This document shows, piece after piece, positions 14,964 to 22,995 of a stretch of 29,281 nucleotides of DNA; the stretch's first letter is position 1, and every line of letters begins with the position of its first letter. The notes below the pieces were generated by a model that was given only the letters and a program-made list of their open reading frames with translations, made no database searches and was not told where the DNA came from. The stretch is from Sphingomonadales bacterium UBA7471 (GTDB taxonomy: Bacteria; Pseudomonadota; Alphaproteobacteria; Sphingomonadales; Sphingomonadaceae): positions 1 through 29,281 of the forward strand of contig DLOZ01000008.1 in NCBI GenBank assembly GCA_002479765.1, in the 5' to 3' direction. The translations under genes were made by a program, and so were the position numbers.

Positions 14964-15119
14964 GATGTTTTGCGCTTTGCGGATGATGCGTGGCCAAGTC
15001 AACGACCACAGTAATTTTTGACAGCGGCGCGTCGCTGTGGCAAAGGCCGCGCCAATTGACGGTGATTCACAGATGTGCGTCGCCCTTCCAAGCCAGTTTA
15101 AAAAGGATTTGAGCCCGCC

Positions 15120-15437
15120 ATGATCAAGGCTGAATGGGGAACCAAGCGCACTTGCCCGAAATGTGGTGTTCGTTTTTACGACCTGACCAAGGACGAGCCG
15201 GTTGAATGCATTGAATGCGGCAACCAGTGGACGCCCGAGCCAGTTCTGAAGTCGAAGCAGCCATTGCCGTTTGAAGAAGCCGAAAAGAAGAAAGACGATT
15301 CGGATCTGGCCGATGACGATCTCGACATTGACGTCGATGCCGTTGACGGTGACGTATCGCCAGACAATGATGTCGATCTTGGCGGTGACGAAGATCTCGG
15401 CGTTGCTGGCACAGAAGACGAACCAGACGACATCTAA
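15120..15437 (+). CDS. FYDLN-acid / TIGR02300 family protein
   Basis: A 105-residue protein with an N-terminal zinc-ribbon-like motif (CPKC at 12-15 and CIEC at 30-33) around the family signature FYDL (19-22), and a C-terminal half (from about residue 50) made mostly of Asp and Glu. The family is widespread in alphaproteobacteria, often next to aroA and a tRNA-Ala as here, and has no established function. The zinc ribbon suggests nucleic-acid or protein contact; the acidic tail could mimic nucleic acid or bind basic partners. These are inferences. It is divergent from aroA with a 156-base shared promoter region. Confidence 0.88.
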   Translation: MIKAEWGTKRTCPKCGVRFYDLTKDEPVECIECGNQWTPEPVLKSKQPLPFEEAEKKKDDSDLADDDLDIDVDAVDGDVSPDNDVDLGGDEDLGVAGTEDEPDDI

Positions 15438-15511
15438 TCTTCGGACTTGAAATATATAGGAGCGCCCGCTAGTGGCGCTCCTCACCAAGGCTGCCCAACG
15501 GGCGGCCAGAT

Positions 15512-15587
15512 GGGGCCTTAGCTCAGCTGGTAGAGCGCTACACTGGCAGTGTAGAGGTCAGGGGTTCGACTCCCCTAGGCTCCACCA
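15512..15587 (+). tRNA. tRNA-Ala(GGC)
   Basis: A 76-nt cloverleaf with encoded CCA: acceptor GGGGCCT/AGGCTCC containing the G3-U70 pair that identifies tRNA-Ala, D-stem GCTC/GAGC, anticodon stem CTACA/TGTAG with loop CTGGCAG (anticodon GGC), and T-stem AGGGG/CCCCT with loop TTCGACT. It follows the FYDLN-acid gene in the same direction. Confidence 0.98.
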
Positions 15588-15652
15588 ACCTTCGCTAAGC
15601 TTCGGCTGGCAGGCCAGCGCGGCACGTGCGCTGATTTTTCGTAACGTAGTTT

Positions 15653-15743
15653 CGTCATGCTGAACCTGTTTCAGCATAACACGCGGCGTTAGCCAGTTAT
15701 CCCGGATCGCAGTCACCATCGGTGCTTCGAGTTCAGGATGACG
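15653..15743. repeat. REP-like palindromic repeat, copy B
   Basis: Starts CGTCATGCTGAACCTGTTTC and ends GAGTTCAGGATGACG. It is more diverged than the other copies and lies between tRNA-Ala and obgE. The remainder of the 185-base gap shows no gene. Confidence 0.7.
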
Positions 15744-15772
15744 AAATCGTTTTGATAGTCTAAGGCCAACAC

Positions 15773-16825
15773 ATGCATTTTCTCGACCAAGCAAAAATCT
15801 TTATCCGTTCCGGCGCCGGTGGCCCGGGCGCGGTCAGCTTTCGTCGTGAAAAATATGTGCAATATGGCGGCCCAGACGGCGGCAATGGCGGCAAGGGTGG
15901 CGATGTCATCTTTGAAGCGGTCGCTGGACTGAACACGCTTATCGATTTTCGCTATGCGCAGCATTTCAAAGCGATGCGCGGTATTCAGGGCATGGGCCGT
16001 GATCGCCACGGTGCCTATGGCGATGACTTGGTCATTCAGGTGCCTGTGGGCACACAGGTGCTGGCCGATGACGAAGAACGCTCGCTTTTGCTCGATTTGA
16101 CCGAGGTGGGCCAACGCGTTGTGTTCTTGCGCGGCGGCGATGGTGGTCGCGGTAACGCATCGTATAAAAGCTCAACCAACCGCGCCCCGCGGCAGCATGG
16201 CCCCGGTTGGCCGGGCGAAGAAATGTATGTCTGGCTGCGCTTGAAGCTGCTGGCGGACGCCGGACTTGTCGGCATGCCGAACGCAGGCAAATCGACCTTC
16301 ATCAATCAGGTGTCCAATACCAAGGCCAAGGTGGGCGATTATCCGTTCACGACGACGCGCCCGCAATTGGGTGTGGTTGAACATAAATCGCGCGAGTTCG
16401 TTCTGGCGGATATTCCCGGCCTGATCGCTGGTGCAGCCGACGGCGTAGGCATTGGCGACCGCTTTCTGGGGCATATCGAACGTTGCCGAATCCTCATCCA
16501 TTTGATCGACGCGACACAGGATGATCCCGTCGCCGCTTGGCATATTGTGTGTGACGAACTGAGCGAATATGGTGCGGCATTGGATGAAAAGCCGCAGATT
16601 GTGGCGCTTAACAAGGGCGATTTGCTTGATCCCGAATTGATGGCCGACATTGCCGAGCAATTGCAGGCAGCGGGCGCGTTGGACGTGATATCCATTTCCG
16701 GCGCGACGGGGCAGGGCGTTGATCTTGTGCTCGACCGGATTTTGGAAGCGCTGCCTGCCAAAAGCGGGATCGAAGGCGCAAAGGCCGATGGCATTACCGA
16801 GGACGGGACATGGTCGCCGATCTAA
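15773..16825 (+). CDS. obgE: Obg-family GTPase ObgE/CgtA
   Basis: A 350-residue essential GTPase acting in 50S ribosome maturation and stress control. The N-terminal glycine-rich Obg fold (1-158; for example YGGPDGGNGGKGG) is followed by the GTPase domain: G1 GMPNAGKST (167-175), switch I with TTTRPQLG, G3 DIPGL, G4 NKGD and G5 SGA. There is no long C-terminal extension, and the ending differs from the E. coli acidic tail. proB begins inside its last codons (16-base overlap), so obgE, proB and the following genes are probably one transcription unit. Confidence 0.97.
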   Translation: MHFLDQAKIFIRSGAGGPGAVSFRREKYVQYGGPDGGNGGKGGDVIFEAVAGLNTLIDFRYAQHFKAMRGIQGMGRDRHGAYGDDLVIQVPVGTQVLADDEERSLLLDLTEVGQRVVFLRGGDGGRGNASYKSSTNRAPRQHGPGWPGEEMYVWLRLKLLADAGLVGMPNAGKSTFINQVSNTKAKVGDYPFTTTRPQLGVVEHKSREFVLADIPGLIAGAADGVGIGDRFLGHIERCRILIHLIDATQDDPVAAWHIVCDELSEYGAALDEKPQIVALNKGDLLDPELMADIAEQLQAAGALDVISISGATGQGVDLVLDRILEALPAKSGIEGAKADGITEDGTWSPI

Positions 16826-17940
16826 ACGCTGCCTTCCTGCCGACATCTTGCCCGCTGTTGGTGGTCAAGGTCGGATCGTCGCTGCTGGTCCAGCCCGACG
16901 GGAATGTGCGGCGGCAATGGTTGGAAACACTCGTTGCGGATATCAGCGCGCGGCATAAGGCCGGGCAGCGGATCGTTATCGTCACCTCCGGCGCGATTGC
17001 ATTGGGTGCGCGCCGTCTGGGTTTTGAAAAAGGTGGCCGCAGCAGCCTCGCCGATGCACAGGCCGCGGCATCGGTTGGGCAAATTGTGCTGTCGGGCATC
17101 TGGGCCGATCTGTTGGGCGCCCAGTCGCTTGCTGCGGCGCAAATGCTTGTGACGCTGGATGATCTGGAGGATCGCCGCCGTTATTTGAACATTGCGGCGA
17201 CGCTCGACCGCCTTTTGGGTGCAGGGGCCGTTCCCGTCATCAATGAAAATGACAGCGTCGCCACCGAAGAAATCCGCTTTGGCGACAATGACCGGCTTGC
17301 CGCACGCGTGGCGCAGGCGGCTGGCGCCAGTGGGGTGATTTTGCTATCGGATGTCGATGGCCTGTTCGACCGCGCGCCCCATTTGCCGGGTGCGATGTTG
17401 TTGCCGACAATCGCAAAAATTGACGGCCATGTGCGCATCATGGTGGCGGAGGGTTCATCCTCTGGCATGGGGTCGGGCGGCATGGCGTCCAAGCTGGATG
17501 CGGCCGATATTGCGACACGCGCCGGCATCGGTTTGGTCATCGCCTCCGGACTTCGCGATCACCCGCTTGCCGCACTTGAAGCGGGCGGGCCTTCGACCTT
17601 TTTTTCACCGCGCGACGGGGGTTCTGCACGCAAGAGCTGGTTGGGCGGTCGGCTGACCGTCAAGGGCCGCATCCGCGTCGATGCTGGCGCCATAAAAGCG
17701 CTCAGCTCGGGCAGCAGCTTGTTGCCTGCGGGTGCCTTGTCGGTGGAGGGTGAGTTTAAGCGGGGCGACGTTATCGACATCAGTGATGACGATGGCATTG
17801 CAGTCGCGCGCGGCCTGTCCGAATATGATGCCGTCGATGCCGCCCGCATTTGCGGCCATCGCTCGAGCGAATTGGCGGATATCTTAGGCACTGTGCCCCG
17901 CTCCGTCCTGGTGCACCGCGATCAGTTGGTCCTTTTGTGA
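16810..17940 (+). CDS. proB: Glutamate 5-kinase
   Basis: A 376-residue enzyme for the first step of proline synthesis (glutamate plus ATP to gamma-glutamyl phosphate). The amino-acid-kinase domain (~15-265) shows VVKVGSSLLV, VTSGAIALGARRLG, PVINENDSV, FGDNDRLAARVA and GSGGMASKLDAA; a PUA domain (~285-370) follows. The ATG at 16810 overlaps the obgE end by 16 bases. The stop overlaps the GTG of the next gene by four bases (GTGA), linking a housekeeping gene to the start of the sphingolipid genes. Confidence 0.96.
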   Translation: MVADLNAAFLPTSCPLLVVKVGSSLLVQPDGNVRRQWLETLVADISARHKAGQRIVIVTSGAIALGARRLGFEKGGRSSLADAQAAASVGQIVLSGIWADLLGAQSLAAAQMLVTLDDLEDRRRYLNIAATLDRLLGAGAVPVINENDSVATEEIRFGDNDRLAARVAQAAGASGVILLSDVDGLFDRAPHLPGAMLLPTIAKIDGHVRIMVAEGSSSGMGSGGMASKLDAADIATRAGIGLVIASGLRDHPLAALEAGGPSTFFSPRDGGSARKSWLGGRLTVKGRIRVDAGAIKALSSGSSLLPAGALSVEGEFKRGDVIDISDDDGIAVARGLSEYDAVDAARICGHRSSELADILGTVPRSVLVHRDQLVLL

Positions 17941-18845
17941 AAACAGTCGCGCTAACCGGAGCGACGGGTTTTGTCGGACGGATCACGCTGGATCGGTTGA
18001 TTGCTGCTGGCTGGCATGTGCGCGCGCTGACGCGGCGGGACCAGCATAAAAAAGCCGGCGTCAGTTGGGTTCGTGGCAGCTTAAATGATACCGCAAGCCT
18101 CAACGAATTGTGCGCCGGCGCAGATGCCGTCTTGCATGTCGCAGGCGTGGTCAACGCGCCTAATGCTGCGGGTTTCGAAAGCGGTAATGTTACCGGCACA
18201 GCCCATATCCTCGCCGCTGCCCAAACGGCCGGCATCAGCCGTTTTGTCTGCGTCTCCTCGCTGGCTGCGCGCCATCCGGAGCTTTCGATGTACGGCGCGA
18301 GTAAGGCCACAGCGGAAGCGCTCGTGCGCACATCATCGCTCGACTGGACCGTCATCCGTCCGCCCGGAGTGTACGGCCCCGGCGACACCGAAATGTTCGA
18401 TATGTTCCGCATCGCCGCCAAGGGGTGGGCCTTGCTGCCGCCGCGCGGAAGGGTGTCGGTCATTCATGTCGATGATCTCGCCCGCTTGCTGGTGACGTTG
18501 CTGTCGGCGGATAATGTGTCGAAATGCGTGTTTGAGGCAGATGACGGAACACAGGGCGGGTGGAGCCACGCCGGTTTTGCCAAGGCTATCGGTGCTGCGG
18601 TCGGGCGCGATGTCATAACGGTGCACGCGCCTGCATTTCTGTTGAAAATGGCCGGATGGGCCGACCGTGCGGTGCGCGGTGCAAAGGCGAAACTGACGCC
18701 CGACCGCGCCAATTATCTGGCGCATCCCGACTGGACCATCAATCGCGATGCTGTGCCCGCGCCCCAGCTTTGGACGCCGGAAATCGCAACGCCCAAGGGG
18801 TTGAAAGACACCGTAAGCTGGTATCGCGCACAAGGGTGGATGTAG
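17937..18845 (+). CDS. cerR: NAD(P)-dependent epimerase/dehydratase family protein, CerR-like ceramide reductase
   Basis: A 302-residue extended short-chain dehydrogenase. The nucleotide-binding motif TGATGFVGR (residues 7-15), the catalytic Ser pair near 107-108 and Y119-x-x-x-K123 (in YGASK) are present. In Caulobacter a protein of this family encoded beside serine palmitoyltransferase reduces the 3-keto group of the N-acylated sphingoid base (CerR); the same context here (acp and spt directly downstream) supports that role. I chose the GTG at 17937: it overlaps the proB stop and begins the Rossmann fold. The frame is open to 17850, inside proB. Function is inferred from family and neighbours. 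Confidence 0.82.
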   Translation: MKTVALTGATGFVGRITLDRLIAAGWHVRALTRRDQHKKAGVSWVRGSLNDTASLNELCAGADAVLHVAGVVNAPNAAGFESGNVTGTAHILAAAQTAGISRFVCVSSLAARHPELSMYGASKATAEALVRTSSLDWTVIRPPGVYGPGDTEMFDMFRIAAKGWALLPPRGRVSVIHVDDLARLLVTLLSADNVSKCVFEADDGTQGGWSHAGFAKAIGAAVGRDVITVHAPAFLLKMAGWADRAVRGAKAKLTPDRANYLAHPDWTINRDAVPAPQLWTPEIATPKGLKDTVSWYRAQGWM

Positions 18846-18935
18846 GCGCATGGCTTTGCCCTGATACTGCCTTATTCGCTTGCCATAGCACGCCGATATG
18901 ACGCATTGCCCGTCGCATAATTTGAGGATGTACGT

Positions 18936-19181
18936 ATGACTGACCGCAGTGAAATGTTTGATCGCCTAAAGGACCTGATTGAGCCTTTTAACAAAAAAGG
19001 TGTCGAGGTTACCGAGACCACCACTTTTGCCGGTGATTTGGAATGGGACAGCCTGACCGTCATGGATTTTGTCGCTGAAGTCGAAGACAGCTTCGACATC
19101 GTCATCAGCATGAATTTACAGGCGGAAATCGAAAATGTCGGCCATCTGGTCGATGCGGTTACCAAGCTGACCGCAGCCTAA
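18936..19181 (+). CDS. Acyl carrier protein dedicated to serine palmitoyltransferase
   Basis: An 81-residue acyl carrier protein. The phosphopantetheine attachment site is Ser39 in LEWDSLTVMDF; the rest is the usual acidic four-helix pattern (EVEDSFDIVI, VDAVTKL). It lies 90 bases after cerR and 35 before spt, the position of the specialised ACP (AcpR) that delivers palmitoyl to SPT in Sphingomonas and Caulobacter-type clusters. GAGG lies eight bases before the ATG. The gap to cerR is long enough for a separate promoter. It is not the housekeeping fatty-acid ACP, which would sit in a fab cluster and has the usual DSLDT motif. Confidence 0.88.
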   Translation: MTDRSEMFDRLKDLIEPFNKKGVEVTETTTFAGDLEWDSLTVMDFVAEVEDSFDIVISMNLQAEIENVGHLVDAVTKLTAA

Positions 19182-19216
19182 TTCAAACGGACGCCTGATT
19201 TTAACGGAAGACGTGC

Positions 19217-20416
19217 ATGACTGACTTATTCTCCAAATTTGATGCCCTGATTGCGCAACGTGCAGGCTTGCTCGCCACGGGCGTAAAAGACCCGTTCAGC
19301 CTGGTGATGGAAGAGGTGAAATCGCCGACCGTTGCGGTCGTGAATGGCAAGGAAACCATCTTGCTTGGCACCTATAATTATATGGGCATGACCTTTGACG
19401 ATGATGTCATCGCCGCGGGCAAGCAGGCTTTGGACGAATTTGGCGCAGGCACGACCGGCAGCCGCGTTTTGAACGGCACATTTCAGGGCCACAAGGAATG
19501 CGAAGACGCGTTGAAAGAATTTTACGGAATGGACCATGCGATGGTCTTTTCCACGGGTTATCAGGCGAACCTTGGCATCATCAGCACGATTGCGGGCAAG
19601 GGCGATTATATCATTCTGGATATCGATAGCCATGCGTCGATTTATGACGGCTGCAAAATGGGCGATGCTGAAATTGTGGCCTTCCGCCATAATGACGTCG
19701 ACGCGCTCGAAAAACGGCTGAAGCGCCTACCCGCCGATGCGGGCAAGCTTGTTGTGCTTGAAGGTGTCTATTCGATGCTGGGCGATGTTGCGCCGCTGAA
19801 GGAAATGATCCGCGTTTCGAAAGAAGCAGGCGCGATGATCCTTGTCGACGAAGCGCATTCGATGGGCTTTATCGGCGAAAATGGCCGCGGCGTGGCTGAA
19901 GAGCAGGGCGTGCTGGACGATGTTGACTTCGTCATCGGCACCTTCTCCAAATCGGTCGGTACTGTCGGCGGCTTCTGCGTGTCCAACCATCCCAAATTTG
20001 AAATCATGCGGCTTGTCTGCCGTCCTTATGTGTTCACGGCGTCATTGCCGCCAGCGGTCGTCGCATGTTCGGCGGCGAGCATTCGCAAGTTGATGCACAA
20101 TGGCAACAAGCGTGCGCATTTGTGGGAAAACTCCAGAAATCTGCACCAGGGCTTGCGCGATCTCGGTTTCAAACTCGGCACGCCTGATGCGCAAAGCGCC
20201 ATCATCGCGGTGATCATGCCCGATTTGGAAAAGGGCGCGATGATGTGGGCTGCGCTTCTTGAGAATGGCCTATATGTAAACCTCGCCCGTCCGCCCGCGA
20301 CACCCGCCGGCATGACATTGCTGCGCTGTTCCTTATGCGCCGAACATAGCAGCGAACAGGTTGCGGACATCCTCAGCCGCTTCGAACGCGCGGGCAAGGC
20401 CGTCGGGATTATTTGA
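19217..20416 (+). CDS. spt: Serine palmitoyltransferase
   Basis: A 399-residue PLP enzyme of the alpha-oxoamine synthase family that condenses L-serine with a C16 acyl thioester to 3-ketosphinganine and CO2. The PLP lysine is K245 in GTFSKSVGTVGG; His139 (DSHASIYDG) stacks on PLP, and D211/H214 are in VDEAHSMG. These correspond with a constant offset of 20 to the characterised Sphingomonas paucimobilis enzyme (K265, H159, D231), which strongly supports SPT rather than KBL or BioF. Soluble homodimer. The ACP gene lies directly upstream. It converges with the nucleotidyltransferase gene with a 37-base gap. Confidence 0.96.
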   Translation: MTDLFSKFDALIAQRAGLLATGVKDPFSLVMEEVKSPTVAVVNGKETILLGTYNYMGMTFDDDVIAAGKQALDEFGAGTTGSRVLNGTFQGHKECEDALKEFYGMDHAMVFSTGYQANLGIISTIAGKGDYIILDIDSHASIYDGCKMGDAEIVAFRHNDVDALEKRLKRLPADAGKLVVLEGVYSMLGDVAPLKEMIRVSKEAGAMILVDEAHSMGFIGENGRGVAEEQGVLDDVDFVIGTFSKSVGTVGGFCVSNHPKFEIMRLVCRPYVFTASLPPAVVACSAASIRKLMHNGNKRAHLWENSRNLHQGLRDLGFKLGTPDAQSAIIAVIMPDLEKGAMMWAALLENGLYVNLARPPATPAGMTLLRCSLCAEHSSEQVADILSRFERAGKAVGII

Positions 20417-20453
20417 CCGCGCTGGCGCTTTTCGTTCCGCGCAAAAATACGTT

Positions 20454-21377
20454 CTAACGCACGGCGCCTTTGGCCAAAAGCTTGGGCACCAGAAACAATG
20501 CCGCGATTAAGGGCCATTTGCGCTGCCAAGGGCGCACGATGATGTGCGTGCCGGCGTGGCGGTTTATTTTCCACGCCAGATAATCAATGCCGCCCGCATA
20601 AGTGAACGCCGCCTTTGCCAGCCGTGCAACGGTCAGCAACTTTCCACGGCGACGTAAGGCAGGCCAACGGCGTTTTTCTTGAACGATGTGGCCATCGGGG
20701 TCGGGCAGGATCACTATTTTGTCGTCGCGCATGTCATGTGCGATCGTTATGTGCTGCAATGCCGCCCGGCCAAATCGGACGTAGCGATCGGGGTCGAATG
20801 CAATCACCGAAGATGGTCGGTCCTTGCGTTCCGCGCGCAGCTCCGCGCCATAGGTCATCTGGAATCCCGACTGCCAAAGGTCGAGCACATCGGCTTCGCG
20901 CTCGGCAAATGCCAGTGCCGCATTCAGCAAGGTCGGGGCGGCACCGGATATCGCGAGAATGGCAGACTGCCGTGCATCTTCATCAGCGCACCAGACGAGG
21001 CGCGACGGCTGGGCAAAGCGGGCCCAGACCGACACTGCGGATGCCGCCGGGCGGTTGAGGCGGTGAAAATCCTCTTCGCTTAAAATAGCCACCTTGGCGA
21101 CCAGATCGCCATGTTGAAACGGAAATACATTGGGCGGCAGGCGGCGGTTCCATGTGGCAAGCCAACCGCGTCCATAAGCGGATTGGTAATCGGACACGAT
21201 GAGGTAGAAGTCGAGCATCTCGCCCTCCAACTGTTCCGAGCGCAGGCACGATCCGTAGAACAGAACGGCGCGCGCTGCCGTGCCATATTGTGCGGCGATA
21301 TGCGCCGCGAAGTCGCTTGCGCCCTGTTGCGCGGGTACGGCCAATTCCTCGGCCACAAGCTGGGTCAGCGAAAGCAT
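20454..21377 (-). CDS. Tam41-like nucleotidyltransferase-fold protein in sphingolipid locus
   Basis: A 307-residue protein. The segment LFYGSCLRSEQLEGEMLDFY (39-58) resembles the YGS...DF active site of nucleotidyltransferases, in particular the mitochondrial CDP-diacylglycerol synthase family Tam41. The C-terminal part is basic and has a hydrophobic stretch (WPLIAALFLVPKLL) that may touch the membrane. It lies 32 bases after the lipid-kinase gene in the same operon. The pairing kinase plus cytidylyltransferase-like enzyme suggests activation of a phosphorylated lipid, possibly ceramide phosphate, for head-group attachment. This is inference; a role in the related Caulobacter cluster in anionic sphingolipid formation is plausible but I cannot confirm the match from sequence alone. 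Confidence 0.6.
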   Translation of the reverse strand: MLSLTQLVAEELAVPAQQGASDFAAHIAAQYGTAARAVLFYGSCLRSEQLEGEMLDFYLIVSDYQSAYGRGWLATWNRRLPPNVFPFQHGDLVAKVAILSEEDFHRLNRPAASAVSVWARFAQPSRLVWCADEDARQSAILAISGAAPTLLNAALAFAEREADVLDLWQSGFQMTYGAELRAERKDRPSSVIAFDPDRYVRFGRAALQHITIAHDMRDDKIVILPDPDGHIVQEKRRWPALRRRGKLLTVARLAKAAFTYAGGIDYLAWKINRHAGTHIIVRPWQRKWPLIAALFLVPKLLAKGAVR

Positions 21378-21409
21378 ATATGCGCCTTAACCGTTTCCGT
21401 TGCCGCTTG

Positions 21410-22381
21410 TTAAGCAGCGAGTTTCAGAAAAGGGACAGGCGGCGTTGACCGCAGCACGATCGGACTACCGCGATACGCCTCGAACACTTCGCCATCCAAG
21501 ACGACGCTGCTGCGTTCGCTATCGATGCGGATGACATCGCCTTGCTGGAAATGGACACCGCTTGTGGGCGTGTGGCCCAATTTGCCGCGCAATGATGCTG
21601 CGATCATTTTCAGCATCGCCCATGGCGTTTGGTCAACGGCCATAAATTTCATCAAACCACGCTGTTTGGTTTTGCCGGCCTGTCCGCCCAGCAACAGCTT
21701 TTCCAGCGTGGTGACGATCAGAATCGAAAATGTGCCCTGCAATTCGCCATTGCGGATAAACGATATGCTGACGGGCTTAGAACGTTCCGGCAGGAAACTT
21801 GCCTTCACCCGGACAAAGGCCGAAAACATAACGGCAATGAACGTCAGGAAATGGCTTAAGCCATTGGGCAATCCCAATGGATAGATTTTGTGGCGGCAAT
21901 AAAGAATCGTTTCGGCAAGGCCTGCACCGCCCAAGAACATGCCAAGAACCGGACGCGCGCCTTCGCTGCCATCGCTTAACGCAATCAGTTCGCGGACAAC
22001 AATATGTTCGGAAAGATCGCCCTTTGCGACGTCGATGATACGGGCCAGCGCCTCCAACGGATCACCTTCTGCACCCAAATCAAGCGCAATCAGGTTGGTC
22101 TTGCCATTGGGCAGCACCGCGACGGGCGGCGGGGACCCTTCAAAATGTCCACCATGGTACAGTTCGGTCAAAGCGGACTGCACGGTGCCATCGCCGCCAT
22201 TGATGACGAGCACCTTTGGCTTCACGCGGGCAATCATTTCGAGCGCTTTGGCGATCTGGCCAATTTCTTCGACTTCGTAATGGAATATATCGGGATTTTT
22301 CGCGCAATAGTTTCGCACCGCCGGCAACAACGACCTGTTGCCAGTTGAATTGGGGTTCGAAAGGAGCGCGACTAAAGCCAA
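21410..22381 (-). CDS. Diacylglycerol/sphingosine/ceramide kinase family lipid kinase
   Basis: A 323-residue lipid kinase of the DAGK catalytic-domain family. The ATP site GGDGT is at 62-66 (VINGGDGTVQSALTEL), an N-S-x-[GN] type NPNSTGN motif is at 9-15, and PNGKTNLIALDLG (about 91-103) corresponds to the family's LPxGTxND region with Lys in place of the usual Gly. VLDGEVFEA near the end is the family's DGE motif. It phosphorylates a lipid hydroxyl with ATP. Its location beside spt and with the Tam41-like gene makes ceramide or a sphingoid base the likely substrate, as for the Caulobacter ceramide kinase CpgB. It is the second gene of a three-gene minus-strand operon, 10 bases after the DUF2141 gene. 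Confidence 0.8.
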   Translation of the reverse strand: MALVALLSNPNSTGNRSLLPAVRNYCAKNPDIFHYEVEEIGQIAKALEMIARVKPKVLVINGGDGTVQSALTELYHGGHFEGSPPPVAVLPNGKTNLIALDLGAEGDPLEALARIIDVAKGDLSEHIVVRELIALSDGSEGARPVLGMFLGGAGLAETILYCRHKIYPLGLPNGLSHFLTFIAVMFSAFVRVKASFLPERSKPVSISFIRNGELQGTFSILIVTTLEKLLLGGQAGKTKQRGLMKFMAVDQTPWAMLKMIAASLRGKLGHTPTSGVHFQQGDVIRIDSERSSVVLDGEVFEAYRGSPIVLRSTPPVPFLKLAA

Positions 22382-22391
22382 ATCATTACCT

Positions 22392-22868
22392 TCACATATA
22401 TTTCAGGTTGATGGTGATCCGCGTGACGCCGGGGCCCGCATCGAATGCGACTTTGCTGACCGACGGCTTGCCCAAATTCAATATGCTCACGCTGGGGTTG
22501 TTGGAAAAACCGCCACCATCCTGCGTGAAGTCTGTTTTGCCATTTCCGTTCCGGTCATGGCGCACAGCAATGCCATATTTCCCTTCGGAAGGGACGGGCA
22601 CGCAAAAGATCATATTTCCTGCGCTCGCGCGGCTTTCGATGCGGTGCAGCCAGCGGCCTTTGGCCAACCAAGTGCCGGGCGTTGCGGCATAAGATTGCAC
22701 GCGAACATTGCCCCTCGCTTCCTTCACGCCCTGCACATTCACCAGCACAGCGGGGCCTTTGCCCGCGGCGCAGCGCGACAAATCATTGCTTATTTCCTCG
22801 CTTGCGGCCGCGGCGCCCGATACGAGCGCCAACGCGGCGGCAGATGTAAGAACAAAATATATATGCAT
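22392..22868 (-). CDS. Exported DUF2141 protein
   Basis: A 158-residue periplasmic protein with a signal peptide (hydrophobic core VLTSAAALALVSGAAAAS, cleavage near residue 22). The DUF2141 mark is RHDRNGNGKTDFTQDGGGFSNNP (in part; ~104-126), where D-x-N-x-N-G resembles a Ca2+-binding loop. Function of the family is unknown. It is the first gene of the operon with the lipid kinase and nucleotidyltransferase, preceded by AGGAG eight bases before the ATG. The context suggests it acts on or carries a lipid in the periplasm; this is inference. One Cys pair (33 and 88 approx.) could form a disulphide. Confidence 0.8.
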   Translation of the reverse strand: MHIYFVLTSAAALALVSGAAAASEEISNDLSRCAAGKGPAVLVNVQGVKEARGNVRVQSYAATPGTWLAKGRWLHRIESRASAGNMIFCVPVPSEGKYGIAVRHDRNGNGKTDFTQDGGGFSNNPSVSILNLGKPSVSKVAFDAGPGVTRITINLKYM

Positions 22869-22995
22869 CTCAAAACTCCTGGAACAGCAAATCCGGTATC
22901 ACTTCACAACGATACCATCGATATATTGCCCCTGAACCTGTAAGCGTCTATCGGGTCAGTTTGCGGCCAAATTAGGGTGACAGGGCGACCATAAG
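22869..22995. promoter_or_regulatory. Divergent promoter region between DUF2141 operon and lptF
   Basis: These 127 bases separate two divergent units, the DUF2141-kinase-nucleotidyltransferase operon and lptF-lptG. Both must start here or read through from elsewhere. It is more AT-rich than the genes, with ATCGATATAT near 22917-22926, but I could not assign -35/-10 boxes with confidence. Confidence 0.45.

Noticed and set aside
14964..15488. Extended N-terminus of AroA (619 codons)
   Set aside because: The added part is antisense to the FYDLN-acid gene; EPSP synthases start at the ATG at 14963.
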